From assembly GCF_001997345.1 (NCBI RefSeq), contig NZ_CP019606.1:3410001-3474000 (forward strand): 64,000 bases of DNA, written 5' to 3'. Under the pieces are notes generated by a model. That model searched no databases. It was not told the origin of the DNA and was given only the letters and a program-made list of their open reading frames with translations. Each line of letters starts with the position of its first letter. The stretch's first letter is position 1. The translations under genes and the position numbers were made by a program. The stretch is from Tessaracoccus aquimaris (lineage in GTDB: Bacteria; Actinomycetota; Actinomycetes; Propionibacteriales; Propionibacteriaceae). This document shows positions 43,298 through 50,891 of this stretch, one piece after another.

Positions 43298-44461
43298 GTG
43301 AGCTGGCTGCAGGACCGTTGCGTCGCCGTCATCACAGGAGCCGCCGTGGGCGATGCCCTTGGCGGAGCGATCGAGGGCTGGACGCCCGAGCAGATCGAGG
43401 AGCGGCACGGGGGCCGGGTCGCGGGCATCGTCGAGCCCTGGTTCGAGAACTGGCGCACCGCCCGCCCCATCGCCCCGTACCACAAGGGCGACGGCCACAT
43501 CACCGACGACACCCTCATGACAAGGCTCCTGGTCGAGGTCTACGCCAAGCGCCGCCGCCACCTGGACGCCTACGACGTGGCCAAGGACCTCGTCCCGCTG
43601 ATGATCGGCGAGCCGCGCTGGATCCCCGAGTTCGAGGCGGAGGCGCTGATCCTGCAACGCGTCTTCCTCGCCGAGAAGTGGCTCGTCGCGCGCCTGCACT
43701 ACGGCCACGTCGACCCCCGCGAGGCGGGCGTCGGCAACGTCGTCAACTGCGGGGCCACCATGTACATGGCCCCCGTCGGGCTGGCCAACGCTGGCGACCC
43801 GGACGCCGCCTACGCCGAGGCGATCGACATCACAGGGGCCCACCAGTCCAGCTACGGGCGCGAGGCCGCGGGCGTGTTCGCCGCGATGGTCGCCGCGTCC
43901 GTCGCGCCCGGCGCCACCGTCGCGGGCGTCGTCGACCACGCCATCCGCGTGTCGCACGACGGCACCCGCGCCGCGCTCGAGGCCGTCCGCGACGCCGTCG
44001 CGGGCGTTGCACGCCCGAGCACCGACGACGAGCGCCGCGCACTCGGCCGCGTGATCCGGGAGGCGGTCGCCCCGTTCGACTCGGTCGGCCCCGAGTACCG
44101 CAACATGTCGATGGACGCGAGGCGCCCATCGCGCACCAAGTCGATCGAGGAACTCCCCGTCGCCGTCGGCATGCTGCTCGGCTACCAGGGCGACTTCCGC
44201 GAGTCCGTGCTCGGCTCCGTCAACTACGGCCGCGACGCCGACTCCATCGCCGTGATGGCGGGCGCCGTCGCCGCGGGCCTCGGTGGGGCCGACAGCGTGC
44301 CTGCCGAGTGGATCGACGACATTGAGAAGGCAAGCCGGTTCGACCTGCGCGGCACGGGCGAACTGATGGGCCGCGCCGCCCGGGCCATCGCCGAGGACGA
44401 CCGCGCGGCAGCCACCGCCAAGTTGGCCCTCCTGAAGGGCATCGGGGAGGCGAAGGGATGA
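43298..44461 (+). CDS. ADP-ribosylglycohydrolase (DraG) family protein, copy 1
   Basis: 387 residues of the ADP-ribosyl-glycohydrolase fold (ADPRH/DraG). The N-terminus has VITGAAVGDALGGAIEGW. The metal-binding site is seen in GDGHITDDTLMT and, near the C-terminus, GSVNYGRDADSIAVMAGAVAAGLGG, the typical Asp-rich pair holding two Mg ions. Canonical members remove ADP-ribose from proteins, but in sugar operons such enzymes probably cleave N- or O-ribosides. GTG 43298 was chosen for its AGAGGAG RBS. Its stop overlaps the next gene's ATG. Confidence 0.88.
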   Translation: MSWLQDRCVAVITGAAVGDALGGAIEGWTPEQIEERHGGRVAGIVEPWFENWRTARPIAPYHKGDGHITDDTLMTRLLVEVYAKRRRHLDAYDVAKDLVPLMIGEPRWIPEFEAEALILQRVFLAEKWLVARLHYGHVDPREAGVGNVVNCGATMYMAPVGLANAGDPDAAYAEAIDITGAHQSSYGREAAGVFAAMVAASVAPGATVAGVVDHAIRVSHDGTRAALEAVRDAVAGVARPSTDDERRALGRVIREAVAPFDSVGPEYRNMSMDARRPSRTKSIEELPVAVGMLLGYQGDFRESVLGSVNYGRDADSIAVMAGAVAAGLGGADSVPAEWIDDIEKASRFDLRGTGELMGRAARAIAEDDRAAATAKLALLKGIGEAKG

Positions 44462-45810
44462 GGCTCACCTGGGCCCAGCCTGAAGACCTCCTCGCGCACG
44501 AGTTCGTCGCGGCCGCGGCAGACAGGAAGGCCATCGACGCCGTCCGGGACGCCTGGATCGCGGCTGGCGGCGACCCGGTCCCCGCCGTGAGCGGCGCCGG
44601 GCCGAACCCCGCAACGCCTGAACTGCGCGACCTGGCGCGGCGACTCCTCGCCGACCTCGACGCGCTGCCCGCCACCCCCGACCCGGCGCAGCCGGAGGAG
44701 TGGGCCGACATCGTCGCGCTGCTTCCCGCCGCCGCCGTCGTCCCCGCGGGTGAGGACCTCGAGGCGCGCCTGCTTGGCGCCTGGACGGGCCGCGCCGCGG
44801 GCTGCCTGCTCGGCAAGCCCGTCGAGAAGATCCCTCGTGAGGGCATCGAGGAGATCGCCCGGGCGACCGGACGCTGGCCCATCTCGCGGTGGTTCACCGA
44901 GGTCGGCCTCCCCGACGACGTCGCGGCGCGCTGGCCCTGGAACAAGCGCTCCCGGCCCACGTCGCTCGAGGAGAACATCGACGGCATGCCCGAGGACGAC
45001 GACCTCAACTACCCGATCCTCGCCCTTGCGCTGCTCGAGCGCCACGGCCGCGGTTTCGGCACCGACGACGTCGCCCAACTGTGGCTGGAGAACCTACCTG
45101 CCGGCCGCGTGTTCACCGCCGAGCGGATCGCGCTGCGCAACATCCTCGAGGCGCGTCCAGTGCCCGAGACCGCCGCGCACCAGAACCCGTTCCGCGAGTG
45201 GATCGGCGCCCTGATCCGCACCGACGTGTTCGGCTGGATCAACCCGGGCGACGTGCTCGCCGCGGCCGAACTCGCCTGGCGCGACGCCCGGCTCAGCCAC
45301 ACCCGCAACGGCGTCTATGGCGCCATGTGGGCCGCGGCTCTCGGCGCAGCGTCGATGGTCGCCACCGACGTCGACGAGGTCCTCGACCTGGCCTCCACCG
45401 TCGTGCCGCCCTGCAGCAGGCTCGCCGACGCGATCGCGCTCGGCAGGTCCGCCGCTGCGGAGACCGACCTCACCGAGCCGGGCATCCGCGCCGCGCTCGA
45501 CCGGATCCACGCCGAGCTGGGCGACCTGCATTGGGTGCACGTCCTCAACAACGCCGCCGTGATCGCCTACGCGCTCGCCGCGGGCAGGGGAGACTTCGGG
45601 CAGAGCATTGCGCTCGCCGTCACCGCTGGATGGGACACCGACTCGGCAGGTGCAACCGTCGGCGCGGTCGTCGGGGCCCTCAACGGCGTCGATGGCATGG
45701 GTGCCCAATGGGTCGAGCCGATCAAGGGCCGCATCGCCACGTCGATGCCAGGCGGCGAACAGCCGATCGCCGCACTCGCCGCGCGCACCCTCGCCCTGGC
45801 GCGCGCCTGA
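44458..45810 (+). CDS. ADP-ribosylglycohydrolase family protein, copy 2
   Basis: 450 residues with the same fold, longer by an N-terminal helical extension of about 95 residues. The catalytic region has RLLGAWTGRAAGCLLGKPVEK, EDDDLNYPILALALLE (the Asp-rich first site, replacing TDDT with an EDDD arrangement) and TAGWDTDSAGATVGAVVGAL (second site). It is a paralogue rather than a duplicate of the preceding protein, with different metal-site spacing. ATG overlaps the previous stop (ATGA), so the two are made together and may form a heteromer or act on successive bonds. Confidence 0.85.
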   Translation: MRLTWAQPEDLLAHEFVAAAADRKAIDAVRDAWIAAGGDPVPAVSGAGPNPATPELRDLARRLLADLDALPATPDPAQPEEWADIVALLPAAAVVPAGEDLEARLLGAWTGRAAGCLLGKPVEKIPREGIEEIARATGRWPISRWFTEVGLPDDVAARWPWNKRSRPTSLEENIDGMPEDDDLNYPILALALLERHGRGFGTDDVAQLWLENLPAGRVFTAERIALRNILEARPVPETAAHQNPFREWIGALIRTDVFGWINPGDVLAAAELAWRDARLSHTRNGVYGAMWAAALGAASMVATDVDEVLDLASTVVPPCSRLADAIALGRSAAAETDLTEPGIRAALDRIHAELGDLHWVHVLNNAAVIAYALAAGRGDFGQSIALAVTAGWDTDSAGATVGAVVGALNGVDGMGAQWVEPIKGRIATSMPGGEQPIAALAARTLALARA

Positions 45811-45818
45811 AGACCGGG

Positions 45819-45844
45819 GCCCGGCCGAGGGGGAGCGGCCGGGC
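45819..45844 (+). terminator. Intra-operon hairpin
   Basis: A 9 bp perfect stem, GCCCGGCCG against CGGCCGGGC, with an 8-base loop, 9 bp behind the second ADP-ribosylglycohydrolase gene and 42 bp before the next start. No U-tract follows. It may mark an mRNA processing or attenuation point. Confidence 0.55.
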
Positions 45845-45885
45845 TCCACCACACACCGCCGACAGGCGGCCGAGGAGAAGGACAC

Positions 45886-47901
45886 ATGTACGCATTCGAC
45901 CCGTTGGTACCTCGCCCCATCGACAAGCCGATGGAGGTGCCCACCGGCGAACTGGACGACGAGCAGTTGGTCGCCCTCGACGAGGGGAAGATCTTCGTCG
46001 GGCCGACCGACGTGGCCGAGCGTCGGCAGTGGCGCGAAAGCCTCGCCCGCTGGCGCGCGGACGCAAGGGCCAGGCTTGCCTTCGACGCGGCGGCCTACGA
46101 CCGGCCGGAGGCGGCGTGGGCGGCGACCTGCTTCACGGTCGCCCAGGTGTGGCTGTGGGACGAACTCTTCTACTCCTTCGAGGAGCGCCGCTTCACCCCC
46201 GAGCGCTTTCTCGACGACGCCCGCGCACGCTTCGGTGGCCTCGACGCCGTCGTGCTCTGGCATGCCTACCCGATCATCGGCCTCGACGACCGCAACCAGT
46301 GGGACTACTACCGCGACGTCTCAGGCATCGCCGAGTTGGTGCAGCGCCTGCACGACCTCGGCGTGCGTGTCTTCGTCGACTACAACCCCTGGGACACCGG
46401 GACACGCCGCGGCGACGACGACCTCACCGAACTCGCCGCCCTGGTGCGCGACCTCGGCGCCGACGGCGTCTTCCTCGACACCCTGAAGAAGGCCGAGCCC
46501 GAACTGGTCGCCCGGCTCGAGGCGGCCCGCCCTGGGATCGTGCTGGAGGGCGAGTCGAAGCTTCCCGTCGAGCGGATCGCCGACCACTCGACGTCGTGGG
46601 CGCAGTTCTTCGCCGACTCACCCGTGCCCGGCGTGCTTCGGGCGCACTGGTTCGAGCGCCGCCACATGCAGCACCACATCCGCCGCTGGCACCGCGACCA
46701 CTCCGAGGAACTCCAGTCGGCCTGGCTCAACGGCGTCGGCATGATGGTGTGGGAGGTCGTCTTCGGCGTCTGGGTCGGCTGGAACCGGCGCGACGCCGCG
46801 ACCATGAAGCGGATGCTGACGGTGCAGCGCGCCGCCTCCGAGTTCCTCCTCGAGGGCGTGTGGACACCCCTGGCCGACCTCGACCCCGCCGCGGAGGCGG
46901 CAGGCGTCTACGCCTCCGCGTGGACGCTCGGGCCCGTCACGCTGTGGACGCTCGTCAACCGCGCCGCGACCGACTACCACGGCCCCGCGCTGCCACCCGA
47001 TGCTCTTGCGCTGACGCCCAACCCGGGCCAGGCCGGTAGCCGCCCCGGGCTGCGGCCCACCGGAGGCGCGGTGCTCGTGCCCGCCCGCGGGGTCGCCGCC
47101 GCGCTCACCGTCGCCGCCGACGCGGCAGTGCCCGCCTGGGCCGAGGCCGTCGCCGCCGACCTGGCGTCGCAGCCCGTCGAGTCCGACGCGTCCTTCCCGC
47201 ACCGCCTCGCCCGCCGGGTCGTGCCGCGGCCCCGCTTCGGGGTGCCGCCCGCAGGCTCGATCGTGGTGCCCTCCGGCGACCATGTCCTGACGGTGCGGCA
47301 CCGGGCCCGCGAGACGGGCATGTACCAGGGCGCGCCATACGTCGACGAGTGGAAGCCCCTCGTGCCGCGCCTGCACGACGCCCGCACGCTGCAGCGGGAG
47401 GCGCACCTCGTCGCGCCGGTGGCGGTCGCCCCGACCGAGGTGACCAACGCCCAGTTCGCCGCCTTCCTCGCCGACACCGGGTGGCGCCCCGGCGACGGGC
47501 ACCGCCTGCTGGCGCACTGGGTCGACGGCGCGCCGACGCCGGAGCAGGCCGACCAGCCCGTCACCTTCATCGGCCTCGACGACGCCCGCGCCTACTGCGA
47601 ATGGGCCGGCGGGCGACTGCCCACCGAGGACGAGTGGCAACTCGCCGCCCAGAGCCCGGCCTTCCGACGGGGCGCCCCGGAGGTGTGGAACTGGACCGAG
47701 TCCGAGCACAGCGACGGCCGCACCCGCTTCGTGATGCTCAAGGGAGGCAGCCGCTACCGCGCCGAGGGCTCCGACTGGTACGTCGAGGGCGGCCTGCACG
47801 CGCCCGACTACGCCGTGAAGTACCTGATCCCCGGCCTCGGCCTCGACCGCGGCGCCACCGTCGGGTTCCGGATCGCGTTCGACGGAAGGCAGGCGCGATG
47901 A
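45886..47901 (+). CDS. Glycosidase-like barrel fused to a SUMF1/FGE-like domain
   Basis: 671-residue two-domain protein without signal peptide. Residues 60-440 look like a glycoside-hydrolase TIM barrel: DAVVLWHAYPIIGLDDRNQWDYY, VFVDYNPWDTGTRRG, DGVFLDTLKKAE and the candidate acid LEGESKL. Residues 470-671 form a formylglycine-generating-enzyme/EgtB-like domain: VAPTEVTNAQFAAFLADTGW, YCEWAGGRLPTEDEWQLAA, VWNWTESEHSDG, KGGSRY and VGFRIAF. The FGE domain's active Cys is not obvious, so it may bind sugars or act as a lectin-like module. It is operon-linked with the CoA-transferase by ATGA. Confidence 0.75.
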   Translation: MYAFDPLVPRPIDKPMEVPTGELDDEQLVALDEGKIFVGPTDVAERRQWRESLARWRADARARLAFDAAAYDRPEAAWAATCFTVAQVWLWDELFYSFEERRFTPERFLDDARARFGGLDAVVLWHAYPIIGLDDRNQWDYYRDVSGIAELVQRLHDLGVRVFVDYNPWDTGTRRGDDDLTELAALVRDLGADGVFLDTLKKAEPELVARLEAARPGIVLEGESKLPVERIADHSTSWAQFFADSPVPGVLRAHWFERRHMQHHIRRWHRDHSEELQSAWLNGVGMMVWEVVFGVWVGWNRRDAATMKRMLTVQRAASEFLLEGVWTPLADLDPAAEAAGVYASAWTLGPVTLWTLVNRAATDYHGPALPPDALALTPNPGQAGSRPGLRPTGGAVLVPARGVAAALTVAADAAVPAWAEAVAADLASQPVESDASFPHRLARRVVPRPRFGVPPAGSIVVPSGDHVLTVRHRARETGMYQGAPYVDEWKPLVPRLHDARTLQREAHLVAPVAVAPTEVTNAQFAAFLADTGWRPGDGHRLLAHWVDGAPTPEQADQPVTFIGLDDARAYCEWAGGRLPTEDEWQLAAQSPAFRRGAPEVWNWTESEHSDGRTRFVMLKGGSRYRAEGSDWYVEGGLHAPDYAVKYLIPGLGLDRGATVGFRIAFDGRQAR

Positions 47902-49106
47902 GCACCGGCACCGACCCCTCGCGCGGCGCGCTCCACAGGCTGCGCGTCATCGACGCGTCGACGCTGTTCGCCGGCCCGATGGCCGCGATGCACCTGGGAG
48001 ACATGGGCGCTGACGTGATCAAGGTCGAGCACCCCGACCGGCCCGATCCGTCCCGCTCGCACGGCGTCTCGCGCGATGGCGTCAACCTGTGGTGGAAGAC
48101 GCTCGGCCGCAACAAGCGCGCGATCACCGTCAACCTCAGCAGCGACGGAGGGCGCGACGTGTTCCTGCGGTTGGTCGAGACCGCCGACGTCGTGATCGAG
48201 AACTTCCGCCCCGGGACCCTCGAACGCTGGGGGCTCGGCCCCGACGTGCTGCTCGCGGCCAACCCGCGCCTGGTGCTCGCCCGCGTCACCGGCTTCGGAC
48301 AGTTCGGCCCCATGAAGGCCCGCGCCGGGTTCGGCACCCTCGCCGAGGCGATGAGCGGGTTCGCCGCTACCACGGGGGCGCCGGACGGCCCGCCGACGCT
48401 CCCACCGTTCGGCCTTGCCGACGGCATCGCGTCGCTGTCGACCGCCTACGCGATCATGGTCGCGCTGCACGCCCGCGAGGCGACCGGTGAGGGCCAGGTG
48501 GTCGACACGGCCATCATCGAACCGATCCTCGCGATGCTCGGCCCGCAGATCACCCGCTGGGACCAACTCGGCACCGTCCAACCCCGCACCGGCAACAGGT
48601 CGGTCAACAATGCGCCACGCAACACGTACCGCACGGCCGACGGGTCGTGGGTGGCGGTGTCGACGTCGGCGCAGTCGATCGCGGAGCGCGTGATGCGCCT
48701 GGTCGGGCGCCCCGAACTGATCGACGAGCCGTGGTTCGCGAGCGGCGCCGACCGCGCGCTGCACGCCGACGAACTCGACGACGCCGTCGGCGGCTGGATC
48801 ACCGAGCGGACCCGCGCCGAGGTGATCGCGGCCTTCGAGGAGGCGCAGGCGGCGGTCGCCCCGATCTACGACGCCCACGACATCGTCGAGGACCCCCAGT
48901 TCCGGGCGCTCGGCACCATCCACGAGATCGACGACCCCGAGTTGGGCCCGATGCTGATGCAGGGCCCGCTGTTCAGGCTGTCGCGGCACGAGGGAGTCAT
49001 CGCGCACACCGGTCGCACCCACGGCCGGGACACCGACGCGGTGCTCGCCGACCTCGGCCTCGACGCCGACGCGGTCGCCCGCCTCCGCGAGGAGGGGGCG
49101 GTATGA
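47898..49106 (+). CDS. Family III CoA-transferase (CaiB/BaiF)
   Basis: 402-residue formyl-CoA-transferase-like enzyme moving CoA between carboxylic acids through an aspartyl-CoA thioester. The N-terminal block is RVIDASTLFAGPMAAMHLGDMGADVIKVEHP. ENFRPGTLERWGLGPD follows near 97, and the family's catalytic Asp lies in this region (GLADGIASLSTAYA near 174). The gene overlaps the upstream and downstream genes by 4 bp. Pairing with a CitE-like lyase recalls the itaconate/citramalate route, in which a CoA-transferase loads an acid and citramalyl-CoA lyase splits it. That role is inferred. Confidence 0.9.
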   Translation: MSTGTDPSRGALHRLRVIDASTLFAGPMAAMHLGDMGADVIKVEHPDRPDPSRSHGVSRDGVNLWWKTLGRNKRAITVNLSSDGGRDVFLRLVETADVVIENFRPGTLERWGLGPDVLLAANPRLVLARVTGFGQFGPMKARAGFGTLAEAMSGFAATTGAPDGPPTLPPFGLADGIASLSTAYAIMVALHAREATGEGQVVDTAIIEPILAMLGPQITRWDQLGTVQPRTGNRSVNNAPRNTYRTADGSWVAVSTSAQSIAERVMRLVGRPELIDEPWFASGADRALHADELDDAVGGWITERTRAEVIAAFEEAQAAVAPIYDAHDIVEDPQFRALGTIHEIDDPELGPMLMQGPLFRLSRHEGVIAHTGRTHGRDTDAVLADLGLDADAVARLREEGAV

Positions 49107-50809
49107 GCAAGCCTGTGGTGGTGCTCCTGTACGTGCCCGCCGATCGGCCCGACCGGATCGGCAATGCCCTGGCCAGCGGTGCCGACGGCATCATCGTCGA
49201 CCTGGAGGACGCGGTCGCCCCCTCGGCCAAGGACGCCGCCCGCGGCGTGCTCGCCACGCTGCCCGACCTCGTCCGCTCGGCGTTCCCCGCGCTTCCGTTC
49301 CCCGAGCTTGTCGAGGGGTCCGACACCGAGGCCGGGCCACCGTTCCCCGAGCTTGTCGAGGGGTCCGAGACGAACAGCGAGGCCGGGGCACCGTTCCCCG
49401 AGCTTGGCGAGGGGTCCGAGACCACCACCGGGACTGGCGAGCGGAGGCTTCGACAGGCTCAGCCAACGGGGTCGGTGGCCGAGCAGGCTGGCCTGCGCCC
49501 GTTCCCCGAGCTTGTCGAGGGGTCCGAGACCGACGCCGATGCGCGGAGGCTTCGACAGGCTCAGCCAACGGGATCGGCCGCCGAACAGGCGGGCCTGCGC
49601 CCGTTCCCCGAGCAGGCGGGCCTGCGTCCGTTCCCCGAGCTTGTCGAGGGGTCCGAGATCCAGACGAACAGCGAGGCCGGACCACCGTTCCCCGAGCTTG
49701 TCGAGGGGTCCGAGACCACCACCGGGACTGGCGAGCGGAGGCTTCGACAGGCTCAGCCAACGGGATCGGCCGCCGAGCAGGCTGGCCTGCGCCCGTTCCC
49801 CGAGCTCGTAGAGGGGCCCGACACCGAGACGAACAGCGAGGCCGGACCACCGTTCCCCGAGCTTGTCGAGGGGTCCGAGACCACCACCGGGACTGGCGAG
49901 CGGAGGCTTCGACAGGCTCAGCCAACGGGGTCGGTCGCCGAGCAGGCTGGCCTGCGCCCGTTCCCCGAGCTTGTCGAGGGGTCCGAAACCACCACCGGGA
50001 CTGGCGAGCGGAGGCTTCGACAGGCTCAGCCAACGGGGTCGGTCGCCGAGCAGGCTGGCCTGCGCCCGTTCCCCGAGCTTGTCGAGGGGTCCGAGACCGA
50101 CGCCGATGCGCGGAGGCTTCGACAGGCTCAGCCAGCGAGACTGCCAGCCCCAGCCACCGCAGCCCTGCCCGTCGTCCAGGTGCGCATCAACGCCGTCGGG
50201 ACGCCCTGGCACGACGCGGACGTCGAGGCGCTCGCCGCCCTTCCGACGTGGGTCGGAGCCCGGATCCCCAAGGCCGAACGTGTCGAGGACGTCGAGGCGC
50301 TCGCGCGCAGGCTTCCCGGCCGCGACCTGCACCTGCTCATCGAGTCGCCGCTCGGCGTCGAGCGGGCCTTCGACCTCGCCTCCTGCCCGCAGGTCGCGTC
50401 CCTCGGCCTCGGCGAGGCCGACCTCAAGGCCGACCTGGGCGTCACCGCGGACGGGCTCGACTGGGTGCGCGGCCGGATCGTCAACGCGGCCCGCGCGGCC
50501 GGGCTGTCCTCGCCGTTGATGTCGGCCTTCACGCACGTCACCGACCTCGAGGGCCTCGCAGCCTCCTGCCGCGACGGCAGGGCGCGGGGCTTCCTCGGCC
50601 GCAGCGCCATCCACCCCAAGCAGATCGCGACGATCCGCGACTCCTTCCGCCCAACAGCCGAGGAGGTCGCCCGCGCGCGCACCGTCCTCGACCGCATCGA
50701 GGGTTCCGTCGCCGCAGGCGTCGGCGCCCTCCAACTCGCAGACGGCACCTTCCTCGACCTCGCCATGGTCGAGTCGGCCCGCCGCACGATCGCCCTGGCC
50801 ACCGACTAG
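49103..50809 (+). CDS. HpcH/HpaI aldolase/CitE-like lyase with in-frame repeat expansion
   Basis: 568 residues, about twice the normal length of CitE-like acyl-CoA lyases. Residues 1-60 are the first strands of the TIM barrel (VVVLLYVPADRPDRIGNALASG, then GIIVDLEDAVAPSAKDAAR). Residues 350-568 continue it: VVQVRINAVGTPWHDADV, GARIPKAERVEDVEALA, LLIESPLGVERAFDLA, GLGEADLKADLGV and SAIHPKQIATIRDSF, with Mg-binding Glu and Asp present. Between them about 285 residues are low-complexity repeats built of PFPELVEGSE and RRLRQAQP units. The insertion falls where relatives have a short helix-strand loop, so the barrel may still fold. No stop or frameshift occurs. Confidence 0.82.
   Translation: MSKPVVVLLYVPADRPDRIGNALASGADGIIVDLEDAVAPSAKDAARGVLATLPDLVRSAFPALPFPELVEGSDTEAGPPFPELVEGSETNSEAGAPFPELGEGSETTTGTGERRLRQAQPTGSVAEQAGLRPFPELVEGSETDADARRLRQAQPTGSAAEQAGLRPFPEQAGLRPFPELVEGSEIQTNSEAGPPFPELVEGSETTTGTGERRLRQAQPTGSAAEQAGLRPFPELVEGPDTETNSEAGPPFPELVEGSETTTGTGERRLRQAQPTGSVAEQAGLRPFPELVEGSETTTGTGERRLRQAQPTGSVAEQAGLRPFPELVEGSETDADARRLRQAQPARLPAPATAALPVVQVRINAVGTPWHDADVEALAALPTWVGARIPKAERVEDVEALARRLPGRDLHLLIESPLGVERAFDLASCPQVASLGLGEADLKADLGVTADGLDWVRGRIVNAARAAGLSSPLMSAFTHVTDLEGLAASCRDGRARGFLGRSAIHPKQIATIRDSFRPTAEEVARARTVLDRIEGSVAAGVGALQLADGTFLDLAMVESARRTIALATD
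49290..50145. repeat. REP-like array within the lyase coding region
   Basis: About 855 bp of tandem modules. GTTCCCCGAGCTTGTCGAGGGG (PFPELVEG) or close variants begin about eleven times, one of them shortened to PFPEQ. Six copies of GCGGAGGCTTCGACAGGCTCAGCC (RRLRQAQP) alternate with them. Spacers are ACGAACAGCGAGGCCGG, ACCACCACCGGGACTGGCGAG or GCCGAGCAGGCTGGCCTGCG. Every unit keeps the reading frame. The reverse complements of the same two unit types form the intergenic array at 26215-26940. Confidence 0.92.
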
Positions 50810-50891
50810 GCGCGACCCGGCCAGGCCGCGCGCGACCTGGTCACGCAGAACCGGGCATCGTCGCCCGCCCCGAACCGAGAGGCTCACCGAT

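Noticed and set aside
49290..50145. Repeat array considered as a CRISPR
   Set aside because: Units vary in length, have no unique spacers of constant size, keep a reading frame and lack cas genes nearby.
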